Shown here: positions 25,276 to 35,100 of the stretch, piece after piece
Layout: each line of letters begins with the position of its first letter
Position numbering within the stretch: the stretch's first letter is position 1
DNA from: Alloacidobacterium sp035547425
Lineage (GTDB): Bacteria > Acidobacteriota > Terriglobia > Terriglobales > Acidobacteriaceae
DNA: 64,000 nucleotides
Reading direction: 5' to 3'
NCBI GenBank assembly: GCA_035547425.1
Contig: DASZUU010000026.1
Span: 1 to 64,000 of the forward strand
Program-made: the position numbers and the translations under genes
The notes under the pieces: generated by a model
Seen by the model: the letters and a program-made list of their open reading frames with translations, nothing else
What the model was told of the DNA's origin: nothing
The model's database searches: none

Positions 25276-26847
25276 ATGCCTGAAGAAAATGTAGATGTAT
25301 TGATTATCGGGTCGGGTCACTCCGGGGGAATGGCCGCGAAGATTTTGACGGAGAAGGGTATTTCGTGCCTGATGCTGAACGCCGGGCCTATTGTGGATGT
25401 GAAGAAAGATACCGAGATGAAGCCGGCATATTCTCTGCCGTTCCGCGGATTCAAGGAGCCGGGTAAACTGCCGCACGTTTTCCAGTCGAATGAGTTTAAT
25501 GCGAACACATGGGTCGATGAGCAGGAAGTCCCGTATACGTATGATCCACAGAAGCCGTACAACTGGGTGCGCGTCAGGCTTTTTGGCGGACGATCGCTTT
25601 TCTGGTCGCGCCAGTCATTTCGTTTAAGCGATTACGAATTCAAGGGAAAATCGCATGACGGCTATGGCGATGATTGGCCAATCAGTCTTGCCGATTTGGC
25701 TCCTTACTACTCGCGCGTGGAGGCGATCTTCCGTGTGAAAGGCAGGCCGGAAGGATTGCCGCAGTATCCGGATGGAAATTTTGTTCTGGATGACTCGCCG
25801 TGGTCGGGCTGCATGCAGCGATTTGTGGATGCGGGCAAGAAAGCCGGCGTTCCGGTGTGCAAGGCGCGTAGCTCGGAAGGTGTGGGAGGATTGGCAAGTT
25901 CCGTCAATCTGCTTTTGCCCGATGCCTTTGCGACGGGAAAGCTGAAGGCCATTCCTAATGTGGTTGTGCGCGAGATAAGGGCCGACAAGAATACCGGCTT
26001 GGCGAGCGAAGTATTCTTTGTTGATCGCCTGTCGCGGCGCGAGATGTCGGTCAAAGCCCGCGTTATCGTGCTGGCAGCCGGGACGTTGGAAAGTACACGT
26101 CTTCTGCTGAATTCCAAGATTGGCAATTCAAGCGGTGTGATGGGGCATTACCTCATTGACCAGATTTACGGAGCAGGCATCGTCTGCTCGGTGCCTGAGG
26201 CGCGCGACGGCAAGGCGACGCCGGGATTGATGGGCGGCAATGCGCTGATTCCGCGCTTCCGCAATATTGACAGCAAAGCAAAGAACTTCATCCGCGGCTA
26301 CGCGCTCAATGTGTATAGCAGCACCGGACCAATGGACCCACGCAACTTTGCCGCTTATGGTGAAGAGCTGCAGCAGAAACTGGAGAGCTATCATGGCAGC
26401 GCTTTCGGCGCAGGCATCATGGGCGAAGTGCTGGCGCGATATGAAAACCATGTGAGCATTGATAAGAATGTGGTCGATGCTTGGGGCATCCCGGCGCTCC
26501 ATATCAGCACAAAATACACTGATAACGAATTCAACATGGCACGCGATGCTGTGGATACAGCGGTTTCGCTGGCTGAAGCGGCAGGCTTTGAGGTGCTATC
26601 TAAGAATTATGACCCCAACCCTCCGGGCTATAGCATTCACGAATTGGGCACTTGTCGTATGGGCGACGATCCCAAGACGAGCGTGCTGAACAAATGGTGC
26701 CAGAGCCATGACATGAAAAATCTGTTTGTTGTCGATGGCAGCAGCTTTGTGAGCGCAGGCTGGCAGAACCCAACCATGAGTATTCTGGCATTGGCTATGC
26801 GATCGTCAGAGTATCTTGCGGAACAGATGCACAAGGGGAATGTGTAA
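25276..26847 (+). CDS. GMC-family oxidoreductase (large flavin subunit)
   Basis: This flavoprotein has 523 residues. The FAD-binding motif VDVLIIGSGHSGGMAAKIL is at the N-terminus. The GMC landmark NWVRVRLFGGRSLFWSRQSF follows near residue 100, and the C-terminal domain has SIHELGTCRMG and VVDGSSFVSAGWQNPTMS, which supply the catalytic His and Asn. It lacks its own signal peptide, as expected if it is carried out by the Tat signal of the preceding small subunit. The electron acceptor is not encoded nearby. ATG 25276 is preferred over the longer frame at 25144, which runs through the upstream gene. The substrate is probably a sugar or polyol. Confidence 0.88.
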   Translation: MPEENVDVLIIGSGHSGGMAAKILTEKGISCLMLNAGPIVDVKKDTEMKPAYSLPFRGFKEPGKLPHVFQSNEFNANTWVDEQEVPYTYDPQKPYNWVRVRLFGGRSLFWSRQSFRLSDYEFKGKSHDGYGDDWPISLADLAPYYSRVEAIFRVKGRPEGLPQYPDGNFVLDDSPWSGCMQRFVDAGKKAGVPVCKARSSEGVGGLASSVNLLLPDAFATGKLKAIPNVVVREIRADKNTGLASEVFFVDRLSRREMSVKARVIVLAAGTLESTRLLLNSKIGNSSGVMGHYLIDQIYGAGIVCSVPEARDGKATPGLMGGNALIPRFRNIDSKAKNFIRGYALNVYSSTGPMDPRNFAAYGEELQQKLESYHGSAFGAGIMGEVLARYENHVSIDKNVVDAWGIPALHISTKYTDNEFNMARDAVDTAVSLAEAAGFEVLSKNYDPNPPGYSIHELGTCRMGDDPKTSVLNKWCQSHDMKNLFVVDGSSFVSAGWQNPTMSILALAMRSSEYLAEQMHKGNV

Positions 26848-26859
26848 TCTTATTCGCAT

Positions 26860-28113
26860 ATGAAACCTGGGCTGCGGCTCATCGCCATCGTATGTGCTGT
26901 TCTTTCGAGCAGCACATGGGCGCAATCCAACTCAGATGTTGCAAGACGAACACCCGCCTGGGTAGCGACATGGAGTGCGGCGCAGCAGGCGCCTGAATCG
27001 CAAAATGCGCTGCCCGTTGAGAGCATGCGCGATATCACTGTGCGGCAGATTTTTCATATTTCTATGGGTGGCTCAGCGCTGCGCGTGCATGTGTCGAATG
27101 CTTTTGGTACTGACACATTACATTTCACATCAGTGCATATTGCTCGACCTGTTGCATCGAACTCGCCGGATATCGTAAACGGCAGTGATCGCACGCTCAC
27201 ATTTGCAGGAAAAGCGGATGTAGCGGTTCCTGCCGGCGCGGAATTTATTTCCGATCCTCTGGAATATGCAGCAGCGCCGTTATCTGATCTAGCGATTACG
27301 TATCATTTGGATGCGCCTCCAGCGCAGCAGACGGGGCATCCCGGCTCGCGGGCGACCTCATATTTTGTTCATGGAGATTCTGCCGGGGCTGTAACGCTTC
27401 TTCATCCAAGGTCGATCGACCATTGGTATCAAATCTCTGAAATTGATGTGCAGTCTACTCCGGAAACCCACGCCTTTGTGGTCCTTGGAGATTCGATTAC
27501 AGATGGGCATGGGGCAACGACCAACGGCAATGATCGATGGACAGACGCGCTGGCAGAAAGATTGCAGGCGTCTCCGGCTACCCGGAATATCGGCGTGTTA
27601 AATGAGGGAATCGGCGGAAATCATCTGCTGGTGGATGGATTAGGCCCGAGCGCATTGGCGCGTTTTGACCGCGATGTGCTGGCTCCTGCTGCAGTACGCT
27701 GGGTCCTCGTTTTTGAAGGCGTGAATGATTTGGGCGGATTAACAAAAACGGGCGAGGTTTCCGTTGAAGAGCACGCCACTATGGTGCACCGTATCATCGG
27801 TGCGTATGAGCAGATGATTGCTCGAGGACATGCGCACGGATTACGCATGTACGGAGCAACAATTACGCCTTACATGGGATCGGATTATTATCATCCGGGC
27901 CCATTGAATGAAACCGATCGGCAGGCAGTAAACCAATGGATACGGACACCGGGTCATTTCGATGCGGTAATCGATTTTGATGCTACTGTGCGTGATCCGC
28001 GGCATCCAGACAGGTTGCTTCCTGCATACGACTGCGGCGATCATCTGCATCCATCGCCTGCCGGATACAAAGCAATGGCGGATTCGATTCCGCTGAGTCT
28101 TTTTGAACAGTAG
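26860..28113 (+). CDS. Secreted SGNH/GDSL-type hydrolase
   Basis: This 417-residue protein has a signal peptide (LRLIAIVCAVLSSSTWAQS). The SGNH blocks are clear: VVLGDSITDGHG with Ser212, NEGIGGNHLL with Gly253, FEGVNDLGG with Asn289, and CGDHLHPSPAGYKAMAD with Asp394 and His397. The N-terminal ~190 residues form a beta-rich domain common in acidobacterial and actinobacterial members (WVATWSAAQQAPE). It is probably an esterase acting on acylated sugars or polysaccharides. It lies 12 bases after the GMC gene and is convergent with the permease gene, 7 bases away. Confidence 0.9.
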   Translation: MKPGLRLIAIVCAVLSSSTWAQSNSDVARRTPAWVATWSAAQQAPESQNALPVESMRDITVRQIFHISMGGSALRVHVSNAFGTDTLHFTSVHIARPVASNSPDIVNGSDRTLTFAGKADVAVPAGAEFISDPLEYAAAPLSDLAITYHLDAPPAQQTGHPGSRATSYFVHGDSAGAVTLLHPRSIDHWYQISEIDVQSTPETHAFVVLGDSITDGHGATTNGNDRWTDALAERLQASPATRNIGVLNEGIGGNHLLVDGLGPSALARFDRDVLAPAAVRWVLVFEGVNDLGGLTKTGEVSVEEHATMVHRIIGAYEQMIARGHAHGLRMYGATITPYMGSDYYHPGPLNETDRQAVNQWIRTPGHFDAVIDFDATVRDPRHPDRLLPAYDCGDHLHPSPAGYKAMADSIPLSLFEQ

Positions 28114-28130
28114 AGCGGCTTTACGCCGCT
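28114..28130. terminator. Short stem-loop between convergent genes
   Basis: AGCGGC-TTTAC-GCCGCT forms a 6-bp GC-rich stem exactly between the SGNH stop and across the permease stop. No T-run follows, so it is only a candidate bidirectional terminator. Confidence 0.35.
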
Positions 28131-29461
28131 GCATCCGGAAGATGAATTTTTCTGCGGCGCACAATCCACAATGCGATTCCGGCAGCGGCCCAGATGGTTC
28201 CTGCGATCCGCGCTACCGGTCCAAGATTCGTCCAGATAAATAAGCAGGTCAGGAAGCCCAGGGTAGAAATCAATATGGGGAACCACTGCGCGTATTTACC
28301 TGTACGCCAGCCGAGCACGACGGATGCCACGTTGACGCCCATGAAGGCAAGCAGCGCTCCATAGTTCAGCAGCTCAGTGCCTAATTGATAGCTGAATGCG
28401 AGACCGCCCGCGATGCTGATGGCTCCGATGAGCAGGACGTTATTTCGAGGAATACGATTCTTTGGGTGAACGGCGCCGAAGAAGGATTTCGGGATGGCGT
28501 CATCCTGCCCCATGGCCAGGAGCAATCGTGCAGCTCCCAGCTGCGACGCGATGCCCGACCCCATGTTGGCCAGCAGAAGTGCGGCATTCACAATCATGAA
28601 GAGAACAGGGCCGCCAGCGCGTCCGGAGATGTGCACATATGCTGTGTCGATATCCGGAAATGCCTGTCCATGCGGCCAAATGAGCTGGCCCAGATACACC
28701 TCGACCGCAGCAAGTATTCCGGTGACGAAGCACGTGAGCACAATAGCTCGAGGAATATTGCGAGCTGGGCTCTTCGCCTCATCGGTGAGCGTGGAGATGC
28801 CGTCGAAGCCGATATACGTGAGGACGGCGATGGATGTGCCTCGCAGAAGGCCGCTGCGGGAGAAAGTGGTGCTGTCATAAAAAGGCCGTGTATAAAATCC
28901 AGCCGGCTGATGCGGCATATGCAGCAGGTAGCGCAGAGCGGCAATCACTACAAGGACAATGACGATGCCCAGCGCGGCGGCCATGCCTGCATTGATGCGC
29001 GCTGAAGTTTCGACGCCATTCAGATTGAGCAGCGTAAACAGGCAGGCAAAACCGATGACGAGAACGAAATAGGGAATCTGAGGAATAAAATTTTGCGCTG
29101 CTTTGCTGCACCAGATGGTACAGATCAACGGATTGAGAATGTAATCCATTGCCATGCACCATCCCGTCAGATAACCGAGGCTGGGGTGCAATTCTTTACC
29201 GACATAGATAAACGCCGAACCGCCATGAGGATAGGTGCGAGCCATGCGGCCATAACTTACCGAGGTAAACAGCATAGCCACCATGGCGCAGAGAATCGCA
29301 GTGACAACATGGCCGCGCGCTTCCTGATAAATGACGCCGAAGCTCGGCATAGGAGCTGTCGGCTGGATAAGAACAATACCGTACAGCACGAGATCCCAAA
29401 AGCGCAGACTGCGCTTAAGCGTGACTTGTCCTTCATTCAAAGCTGCCGCCGGGCTGGACAT
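28121..29461 (-). CDS. APC-family amino acid permease
   Basis: This 446-residue inner-membrane transporter has about 12 spans. The first span region reads FWDLVLYGIVLIQPTAPMPS, and span 3 carries SYGRMARTYPHGGSAFIYVG, both typical of the APC superfamily. YIGFDGISTLTDEAKSPARN is the consensus segment of span 6 and the following loop. Substrate is probably an amino acid or amine. It starts 24 bases after the GH2 gene on the same strand and may share its LacI-controlled transcript, which would fit import of an amine-containing nutrient. Confidence 0.92.
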   Translation of the reverse strand: MSSPAAALNEGQVTLKRSLRFWDLVLYGIVLIQPTAPMPSFGVIYQEARGHVVTAILCAMVAMLFTSVSYGRMARTYPHGGSAFIYVGKELHPSLGYLTGWCMAMDYILNPLICTIWCSKAAQNFIPQIPYFVLVIGFACLFTLLNLNGVETSARINAGMAAALGIVIVLVVIAALRYLLHMPHQPAGFYTRPFYDSTTFSRSGLLRGTSIAVLTYIGFDGISTLTDEAKSPARNIPRAIVLTCFVTGILAAVEVYLGQLIWPHGQAFPDIDTAYVHISGRAGGPVLFMIVNAALLLANMGSGIASQLGAARLLLAMGQDDAIPKSFFGAVHPKNRIPRNNVLLIGAISIAGGLAFSYQLGTELLNYGALLAFMGVNVASVVLGWRTGKYAQWFPILISTLGFLTCLFIWTNLGPVARIAGTIWAAAGIALWIVRRRKIHLPDAAA

Positions 29462-29485
29462 ATGATTCTGATTTCCGATGCGTTC

Positions 29486-32146
29486 CTAGCGTGCGGCTAC
29501 TGTCTTTGATGAAGAAAGATGTATCGTCTGGTCCGGAATATTCCAGCCGGAGACAACGATGACGGCATTCTGTGGTGTATGTGGTGGCAAAGCTGCTGTC
29601 AGTGTACGAGATTCTCCAGGCAGTAGCGAAACATAATTATCCGACCACATGATCGGCGTAATATCTTCGCCCTGAGGATCGCGCAGGGCTAATGACATCT
29701 GGAAAGCCAACGAGTTCGATTCATTTTGCAACTGTACATGTATGGTGTTGCCATTATCTGTTGCATTCAAGTGCGCCCCGACCTTTGCCCTGGGCAAGGA
29801 CCTGAGCTGCGTCATGTCTTCATTGTGAATGGCAGGCGTATGGGTATAGTCTGTTTTAGCCCAATCGAAAGATGTAAGAGTTGAGGGCACCCAGTAAAAG
29901 TTTCTGCTGACGATCTGTCCTGATTTATTTTTAAGTGCCAGGTCTACAAAGTAAACCTTGGATGGCGCGGAGAAGATGTGATCGGGAATAAGAATTGCAC
30001 GCTGTGAAGAATCCGGATCGGCTTCTAAATTCATCTCTTTCGTGAACAGCCGCTTAAGTTGCGCGTCATATACTTTTGCATAGACCTCGAGGCCGGACAA
30101 CCTCTCATAGGTGCTGTTTACGACCACAATGCTGTGATCGTCGTACGAATATTGCACGTGCAGCGGTTCGCAGGCTTTCTTGGTGCCGTAGTAGCCGCCG
30201 CCCGCATCGAGATAATAATCGTACAGATGCCATATTGTTGATGGCCATGCATTGTTCAGCATCCACTGAATCACCCCGGTCGATGTGTACTTGTTGCGCG
30301 AGTAAGCTTCGAACATGGCGCGCTCGCCGTCATAAGTCATCAGCTGCGCCATGCGCACATAATCGCTGAGATCTTGAGGTGTGCCATAGGTTGCCTTCAT
30401 TGCGTCGTCGAATACGGTAAGCGTTTTGAACTCGCCGCCGCCGTTATGCAGCGACCATGTTGGATTTGTTGTCGGCCACGTGGCATCCTCCGGTAAAAAA
30501 TTTCGCAGGCTGCTGATGTTCGGTATTGCCGGGCCGGGACTGGTTTCGGTATTAAAGCCATACGCGCCGCCATATTTATCCTTGTCGAGATACCAATAGG
30601 AGGGCGCAACGTAATCATACGGGCCGCTCATCTTAACGCCGCTCCTGCCGGTTACGGTGGTGGGCGTTGCCGAAGCGGACGAGAGGATTGGATTGGGCCA
30701 GTGTGTCTGTGCTTCCACATCAAGGTACATCTTCTCGACGTCGGCAGGCGGAGGATTATCGCTGCCATTGAGCCACACAAGCAACGCTGCGTGGTGGCGA
30801 ATACGCAGCATCTGCGATTGCAAGGATGCTTTGGCTACTTGATAATTTTCCGGCGTCCACTTATTCCAGTGCTCCCACTGGTCGCAGCAGCACCAGCCAA
30901 GCATGACGAGAATGCCCTGTTCGTCCGCGAGTTGAAAGAAGTCCTCTGTTTCGAGTTTGCCTTCCAATCGAATCGTGTTCAGGCGCATGTCGCGCACCAA
31001 GGCAAATTGCTCACGCAAGCGGGCCGGATCTTCACGCAGGAGCATGTCCTGCGACCATCCAGCGCCGCGAATCAGAATTGGTTTGCCATTGACGCGGAAT
31101 AGCCTGTATCCCTTGTCCGTCAGCTCGGAGGTGATTTCACGAATGCCGAACTTCACCGACTTTTCGTCTGAAATCTTACCGTTCACTGTGAATCTGAGCG
31201 CTACTGTTTCAAGATGCGGTGTTCCCATCTGATAAGGCCACCATACTGACGGATTCTTCAACTGAAGCCGCTTATACGCTTGCGGATCGAAGACAACGGT
31301 TTTATCCTCATGCGGCTGCAGCTCTACAGCCTGTTCAATAGAGATTCCTGCAACCGTACCGGCTACCTTGCCATGTATAGATTGATCCGTTGCATTGTGC
31401 AGTTCAGCGTATACGGTTAAGTCCGCTTGCTTGAGAGTGGCATCCGTAAAGTGTGTCACCACCATGGGAGAGCGCAGCGCTACGGGGCCGGTAGTGAACA
31501 GATCGACAGGACCCCAAAGCCCGGTATTCTTATCAGGCGGGCAGGGATTCCAATCTACCCAGTTGATGCCGAGATCAATTTCTGTGGGTGCAAATGTTTC
31601 GACGGCAACCACGTTCGTTTTGCCCGGGATTACAGCATCCGTCACATCGAATTCATAGGTGCGGTATGCGCCGGCTACCTGTGTAGAGTCGGCGATGCGC
31701 TTACCGTTGATCCATATATTTGCCCGGTAGTTGATGCCGCCAAAGCGCAGCCAGAGCGTCCGGCCTTTGGCAGATACCGGAACGGTAAATTGCTTGCGAT
31801 ACCACCAACCGCAGCGATATGGGCTGTCATCCGGCATGGGGAGATTCGCAAAGATGTGTCCAACCGGATAGGTTGTGCCGGGAATATCGCGCAGGTTCGT
31901 CCCAAAATAAGGGTCCTTGTAAGTGCCGGCTGCTACCTGTACGGCTAAAACAGTTGCGGGAACTGCAGCGGTGTACCAGCCTTCAGGATGAAAGCTGCTA
32001 CTGGAAATCGATGCTCCGTCCGCCTGAAGCTTACACGCCGATTGCACATTCCAGCCCTCATGGAGAGGTAAAACATCTGCGCGCGCGGCGAATGATCCCG
32101 TAATCAGCAAAGACAAAGCAACAAAACTTACCCAGCGCCGCAGCAT
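29486..32146 (-). CDS. Glycoside hydrolase family 2, exo-beta-D-glucosaminidase-like
   Basis: This secreted enzyme has 886 residues with a signal peptide (WVSFVALSLLITGSFAARA). It has a sugar-binding jelly roll, an Ig-like domain, then a TIM barrel (ILIRGAGWSQDMLLREDP). In place of the usual GH2 Asn-Glu acid/base, the barrel has LVWLNGSDNPP, with Asp at residue 463. The nucleophile Glu (534) is in GFNTETSPGPAIP. This Asp-for-Glu swap and the surrounding sequence match the exo-chitosanase/exo-glucosaminidase subfamily of GH2 (CsxA type). ATG 32146 was chosen over 32164 because GGAGGG lies 10 bases before it, inside the longer frame. It starts 27 bases after the receptor stop, so both are one operon. 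Confidence 0.87.
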   Translation of the reverse strand: MLRRWVSFVALSLLITGSFAARADVLPLHEGWNVQSACKLQADGASISSSSFHPEGWYTAAVPATVLAVQVAAGTYKDPYFGTNLRDIPGTTYPVGHIFANLPMPDDSPYRCGWWYRKQFTVPVSAKGRTLWLRFGGINYRANIWINGKRIADSTQVAGAYRTYEFDVTDAVIPGKTNVVAVETFAPTEIDLGINWVDWNPCPPDKNTGLWGPVDLFTTGPVALRSPMVVTHFTDATLKQADLTVYAELHNATDQSIHGKVAGTVAGISIEQAVELQPHEDKTVVFDPQAYKRLQLKNPSVWWPYQMGTPHLETVALRFTVNGKISDEKSVKFGIREITSELTDKGYRLFRVNGKPILIRGAGWSQDMLLREDPARLREQFALVRDMRLNTIRLEGKLETEDFFQLADEQGILVMLGWCCCDQWEHWNKWTPENYQVAKASLQSQMLRIRHHAALLVWLNGSDNPPPADVEKMYLDVEAQTHWPNPILSSASATPTTVTGRSGVKMSGPYDYVAPSYWYLDKDKYGGAYGFNTETSPGPAIPNISSLRNFLPEDATWPTTNPTWSLHNGGGEFKTLTVFDDAMKATYGTPQDLSDYVRMAQLMTYDGERAMFEAYSRNKYTSTGVIQWMLNNAWPSTIWHLYDYYLDAGGGYYGTKKACEPLHVQYSYDDHSIVVVNSTYERLSGLEVYAKVYDAQLKRLFTKEMNLEADPDSSQRAILIPDHIFSAPSKVYFVDLALKNKSGQIVSRNFYWVPSTLTSFDWAKTDYTHTPAIHNEDMTQLRSLPRAKVGAHLNATDNGNTIHVQLQNESNSLAFQMSLALRDPQGEDITPIMWSDNYVSLLPGESRTLTAALPPHTPQNAVIVVSGWNIPDQTIHLSSSKTVAAR

Positions 32147-32173
32147 GCGGATACGTCCCTCCATATCTTTTGC

Positions 32174-35100
32174 CTAGAAGTTGAACTTCAATCCTAGTTG
32201 TACGATACGCGGCTGATGCGCGCTCAGCACGGTCCCATAGGTTGAGCCATCGTTCACGGTTGTATCAACGCCGGCATAGCTGGTGTGGTTGAAAGTATTA
32301 AAGCTCTCCAGTCTGAACTGGAAAGAGCTTTGCTCATAGACCTTGATATTTTTCATCAGCGACAAATCCCAATTCTGCTGACCGGGACCAAGAATGGAAT
32401 TCTTGCGCGCATTTCCCGGCGTGATCTGCGTGCCTGGCGCAGCCTCAAATGCTGAAGTATTGAACCATGTGGAATTCACCAATCCACTATGCGGAGCGCC
32501 CGCATTAGGATTTCCCACCTGATTCGGGCGCACGGTGTTGCCCACAACGCCCGTATTCAGCCCAATGCCGCCAGGGTCTGCGCCGTCCGATTCAGAAGGA
32601 TCCATCCAATGGCCCGAATTCACCGAGATGATGCCGGAGAACTGCCATCCACCGAGCATGTGGCCGACAAAACCGCGCTGGTCCTTCAAGAAGGGAAGCT
32701 GGTAGACAAAATCCGCGTTAAAGACCTGTCGTTGATCAAAGCGCGCATAGCCGTATTCGCTCTTAAGATCAGCAGTGTATTGCGGTACGGTGTAGTTCGG
32801 ATCGTAAGGAACATTGCTGAGGTTCTTTGACCAGGTGTAATTGATCGTCAGCAGCGAATCGGCGGTGAAGCGCTTTTGCAGGCTCGCCTGCAGAGAGTTG
32901 TAATTTGAAATAAAGATCGGCAGATACATATCAATGCCGGAATAGCCAATGTAGGGCCGCAACGGATTTACGAAGTTTTCATTGCCGGAGTTAATGCCGC
33001 CGGGCGTGTAAACATCAGGGTAATTCGCCGCGCCGCTGTATGTCGCGTAGGCGCCTGCGGCTGGCTGATTGATATCTGCTATTGCGAGCAAATGCGTTCC
33101 TTTGCTGCCGTAGTAGCCGAGATCGGCAATGATGTTATAAGGCAGTTCTTTTTGAATATCCAGGTCCCAGTTCTGCATGTATGGCTGCTTGAATTTGGGA
33201 GCCGTTGCACTGAGGGGCAATGGAGTGTTATCAGGCGCCGCCTGTGCGGAGCCCGGATCATCCAGCGGGGCGTTATAAATCGTAACTTGCCCGACAAACG
33301 GAGGATTGCTGAAGACACTGTTCTCCACATAACCCACTCCGGGTGACTCGATAAATACGCCATATCCTCCACGTACAGACATTTTGCCTTGCCCCATCGG
33401 GTCCCAGGCAAAACCAATACGAGGCGCAAAGCCGAGCGTTACCTGGGTCGAGATGGCCGTTACGTAAGGAGAATTCTTTCCGCCAATGATGATTCCGTTC
33501 AGAGGATCATAATCCGGATTGGTATTACTTGTGCCGTCGCAAGGCATGGTATTCGGTGTACAGATGTATCCGGAATTATCGAGGACGGGAGCATGTGCCG
33601 GGTTATACGTGGCAGGATCGAAGCTTGTAGCATGACCCTTTGCATCGGTTGGCTGCCGGAAGAGCGAATACCGCACACCATAGCTTAGAGTGAAATTCGG
33701 ACGCATGCGAAACTCATCCTGCGCATAGGTTTCAAACTCGTTCTGATCGATAATCGCGCGGATGTCAACCTGCGATTGCTGAAAGTACGTTGTTTGCCCC
33801 AGCAAAAAGTTTGCATACTCCTGGCGCCACTCAGCGGCTGGATCATCGTTTGTCACAGAAGGATCGCCAAAATATGCTGCCGGTGACACTTGAAAGCTAA
33901 AGGTCCCTGCGTTATTACCTCCGGCGTTTTCCGATTTCTGATAGTGATAATACGTCGCGCCAAACTTCAGCGTGTGTCGGCCAAGAATCCATGTGAGATT
34001 GTCGAAGATATTGTGATTCTTGTTGTAGTCCTTGTAGGTGCCGAAGCCCGAGATGCTCGCCAATGAAGTGCCAAATGAAAGGCTGGGGATGCGGTCCAGT
34101 GTTTCCGGATACGGCAGCGTAATAGCGCCGACCACATCCGGAGAACTTGTGGCTGCGAATTGTCCTACGTTGGTGCTGAGCACGGCGCCGTAAGACCACG
34201 CATATTCAAGCTGATTGAGAAGTGTCGGTTTGAAAACCGTATTGAGGCTGGCCGCGATATTCTTGCCCGGTGATTGCGTGCTTGTCGCCGCTACATTGGG
34301 AATGGGGTTGCCGTTAAAGAGGCCGCCGCCTTCCACCGTCGGGATCGTATCGTTCATAATGCGTATCCAGCCCGACCACTTGCTGCTGAAGGTGTGGTCG
34401 ATGCGTCCAATCTCCTGACGATAATTAAAAATATTGCTGGAGTTTGAAGTCAGCGTGTCGCCGATTGGATCCTGCGGCAGATTTACATGCGAATACACAT
34501 CATGCAAATAAGCCAACGCTGCCGGGTTCACCATGCCTGCAGGGATGCTGGTAGTGGAAGCTCCAGCCGGGCAGTATGTATTTCCTGAGGCGTCAGTTGC
34601 CAGAGGTGCGGTACACACCGGATAAGCAAAGTTGTATGCCCCGTTCGTCCCGCGCTCATCGGCGTTCGGAGCAATGCCGGTAGATGGGCTGGATTCCACT
34701 ACACGTCGCGCTTCTTCGGAGAAAAAGAAGAATGTCTTGTTCTTATCGACGTTGTAATGGCCGGGAATAAAAATAGGGCCTCCGATTGTTCCGCCAAAGT
34801 CGTTGTAGCGCAGCGGTGTCCGATCTAGTGCCGGAGATTGAAAATGTTTATTTTCCCAGGTGTTGGCATCGAGCACGTCGTTGCGGAAAAACTCGTATAC
34901 GCCGCCATGAAAGCTTGATTTGCCCGAGCGCGTGATGACGTTGATCTGCCCGCCTGAACTGCGCCCGTATTCGGCGTTGTAGTTTCCGCGCAATACTTTA
35001 AACTCATCGATTGCATCGACACTTGGATAATTCAGCAGCGTAAAATTTCCGCCGCGATCGACGTTATCCGCGCCATCCACCGTCCAGTTATTACCTGTAC

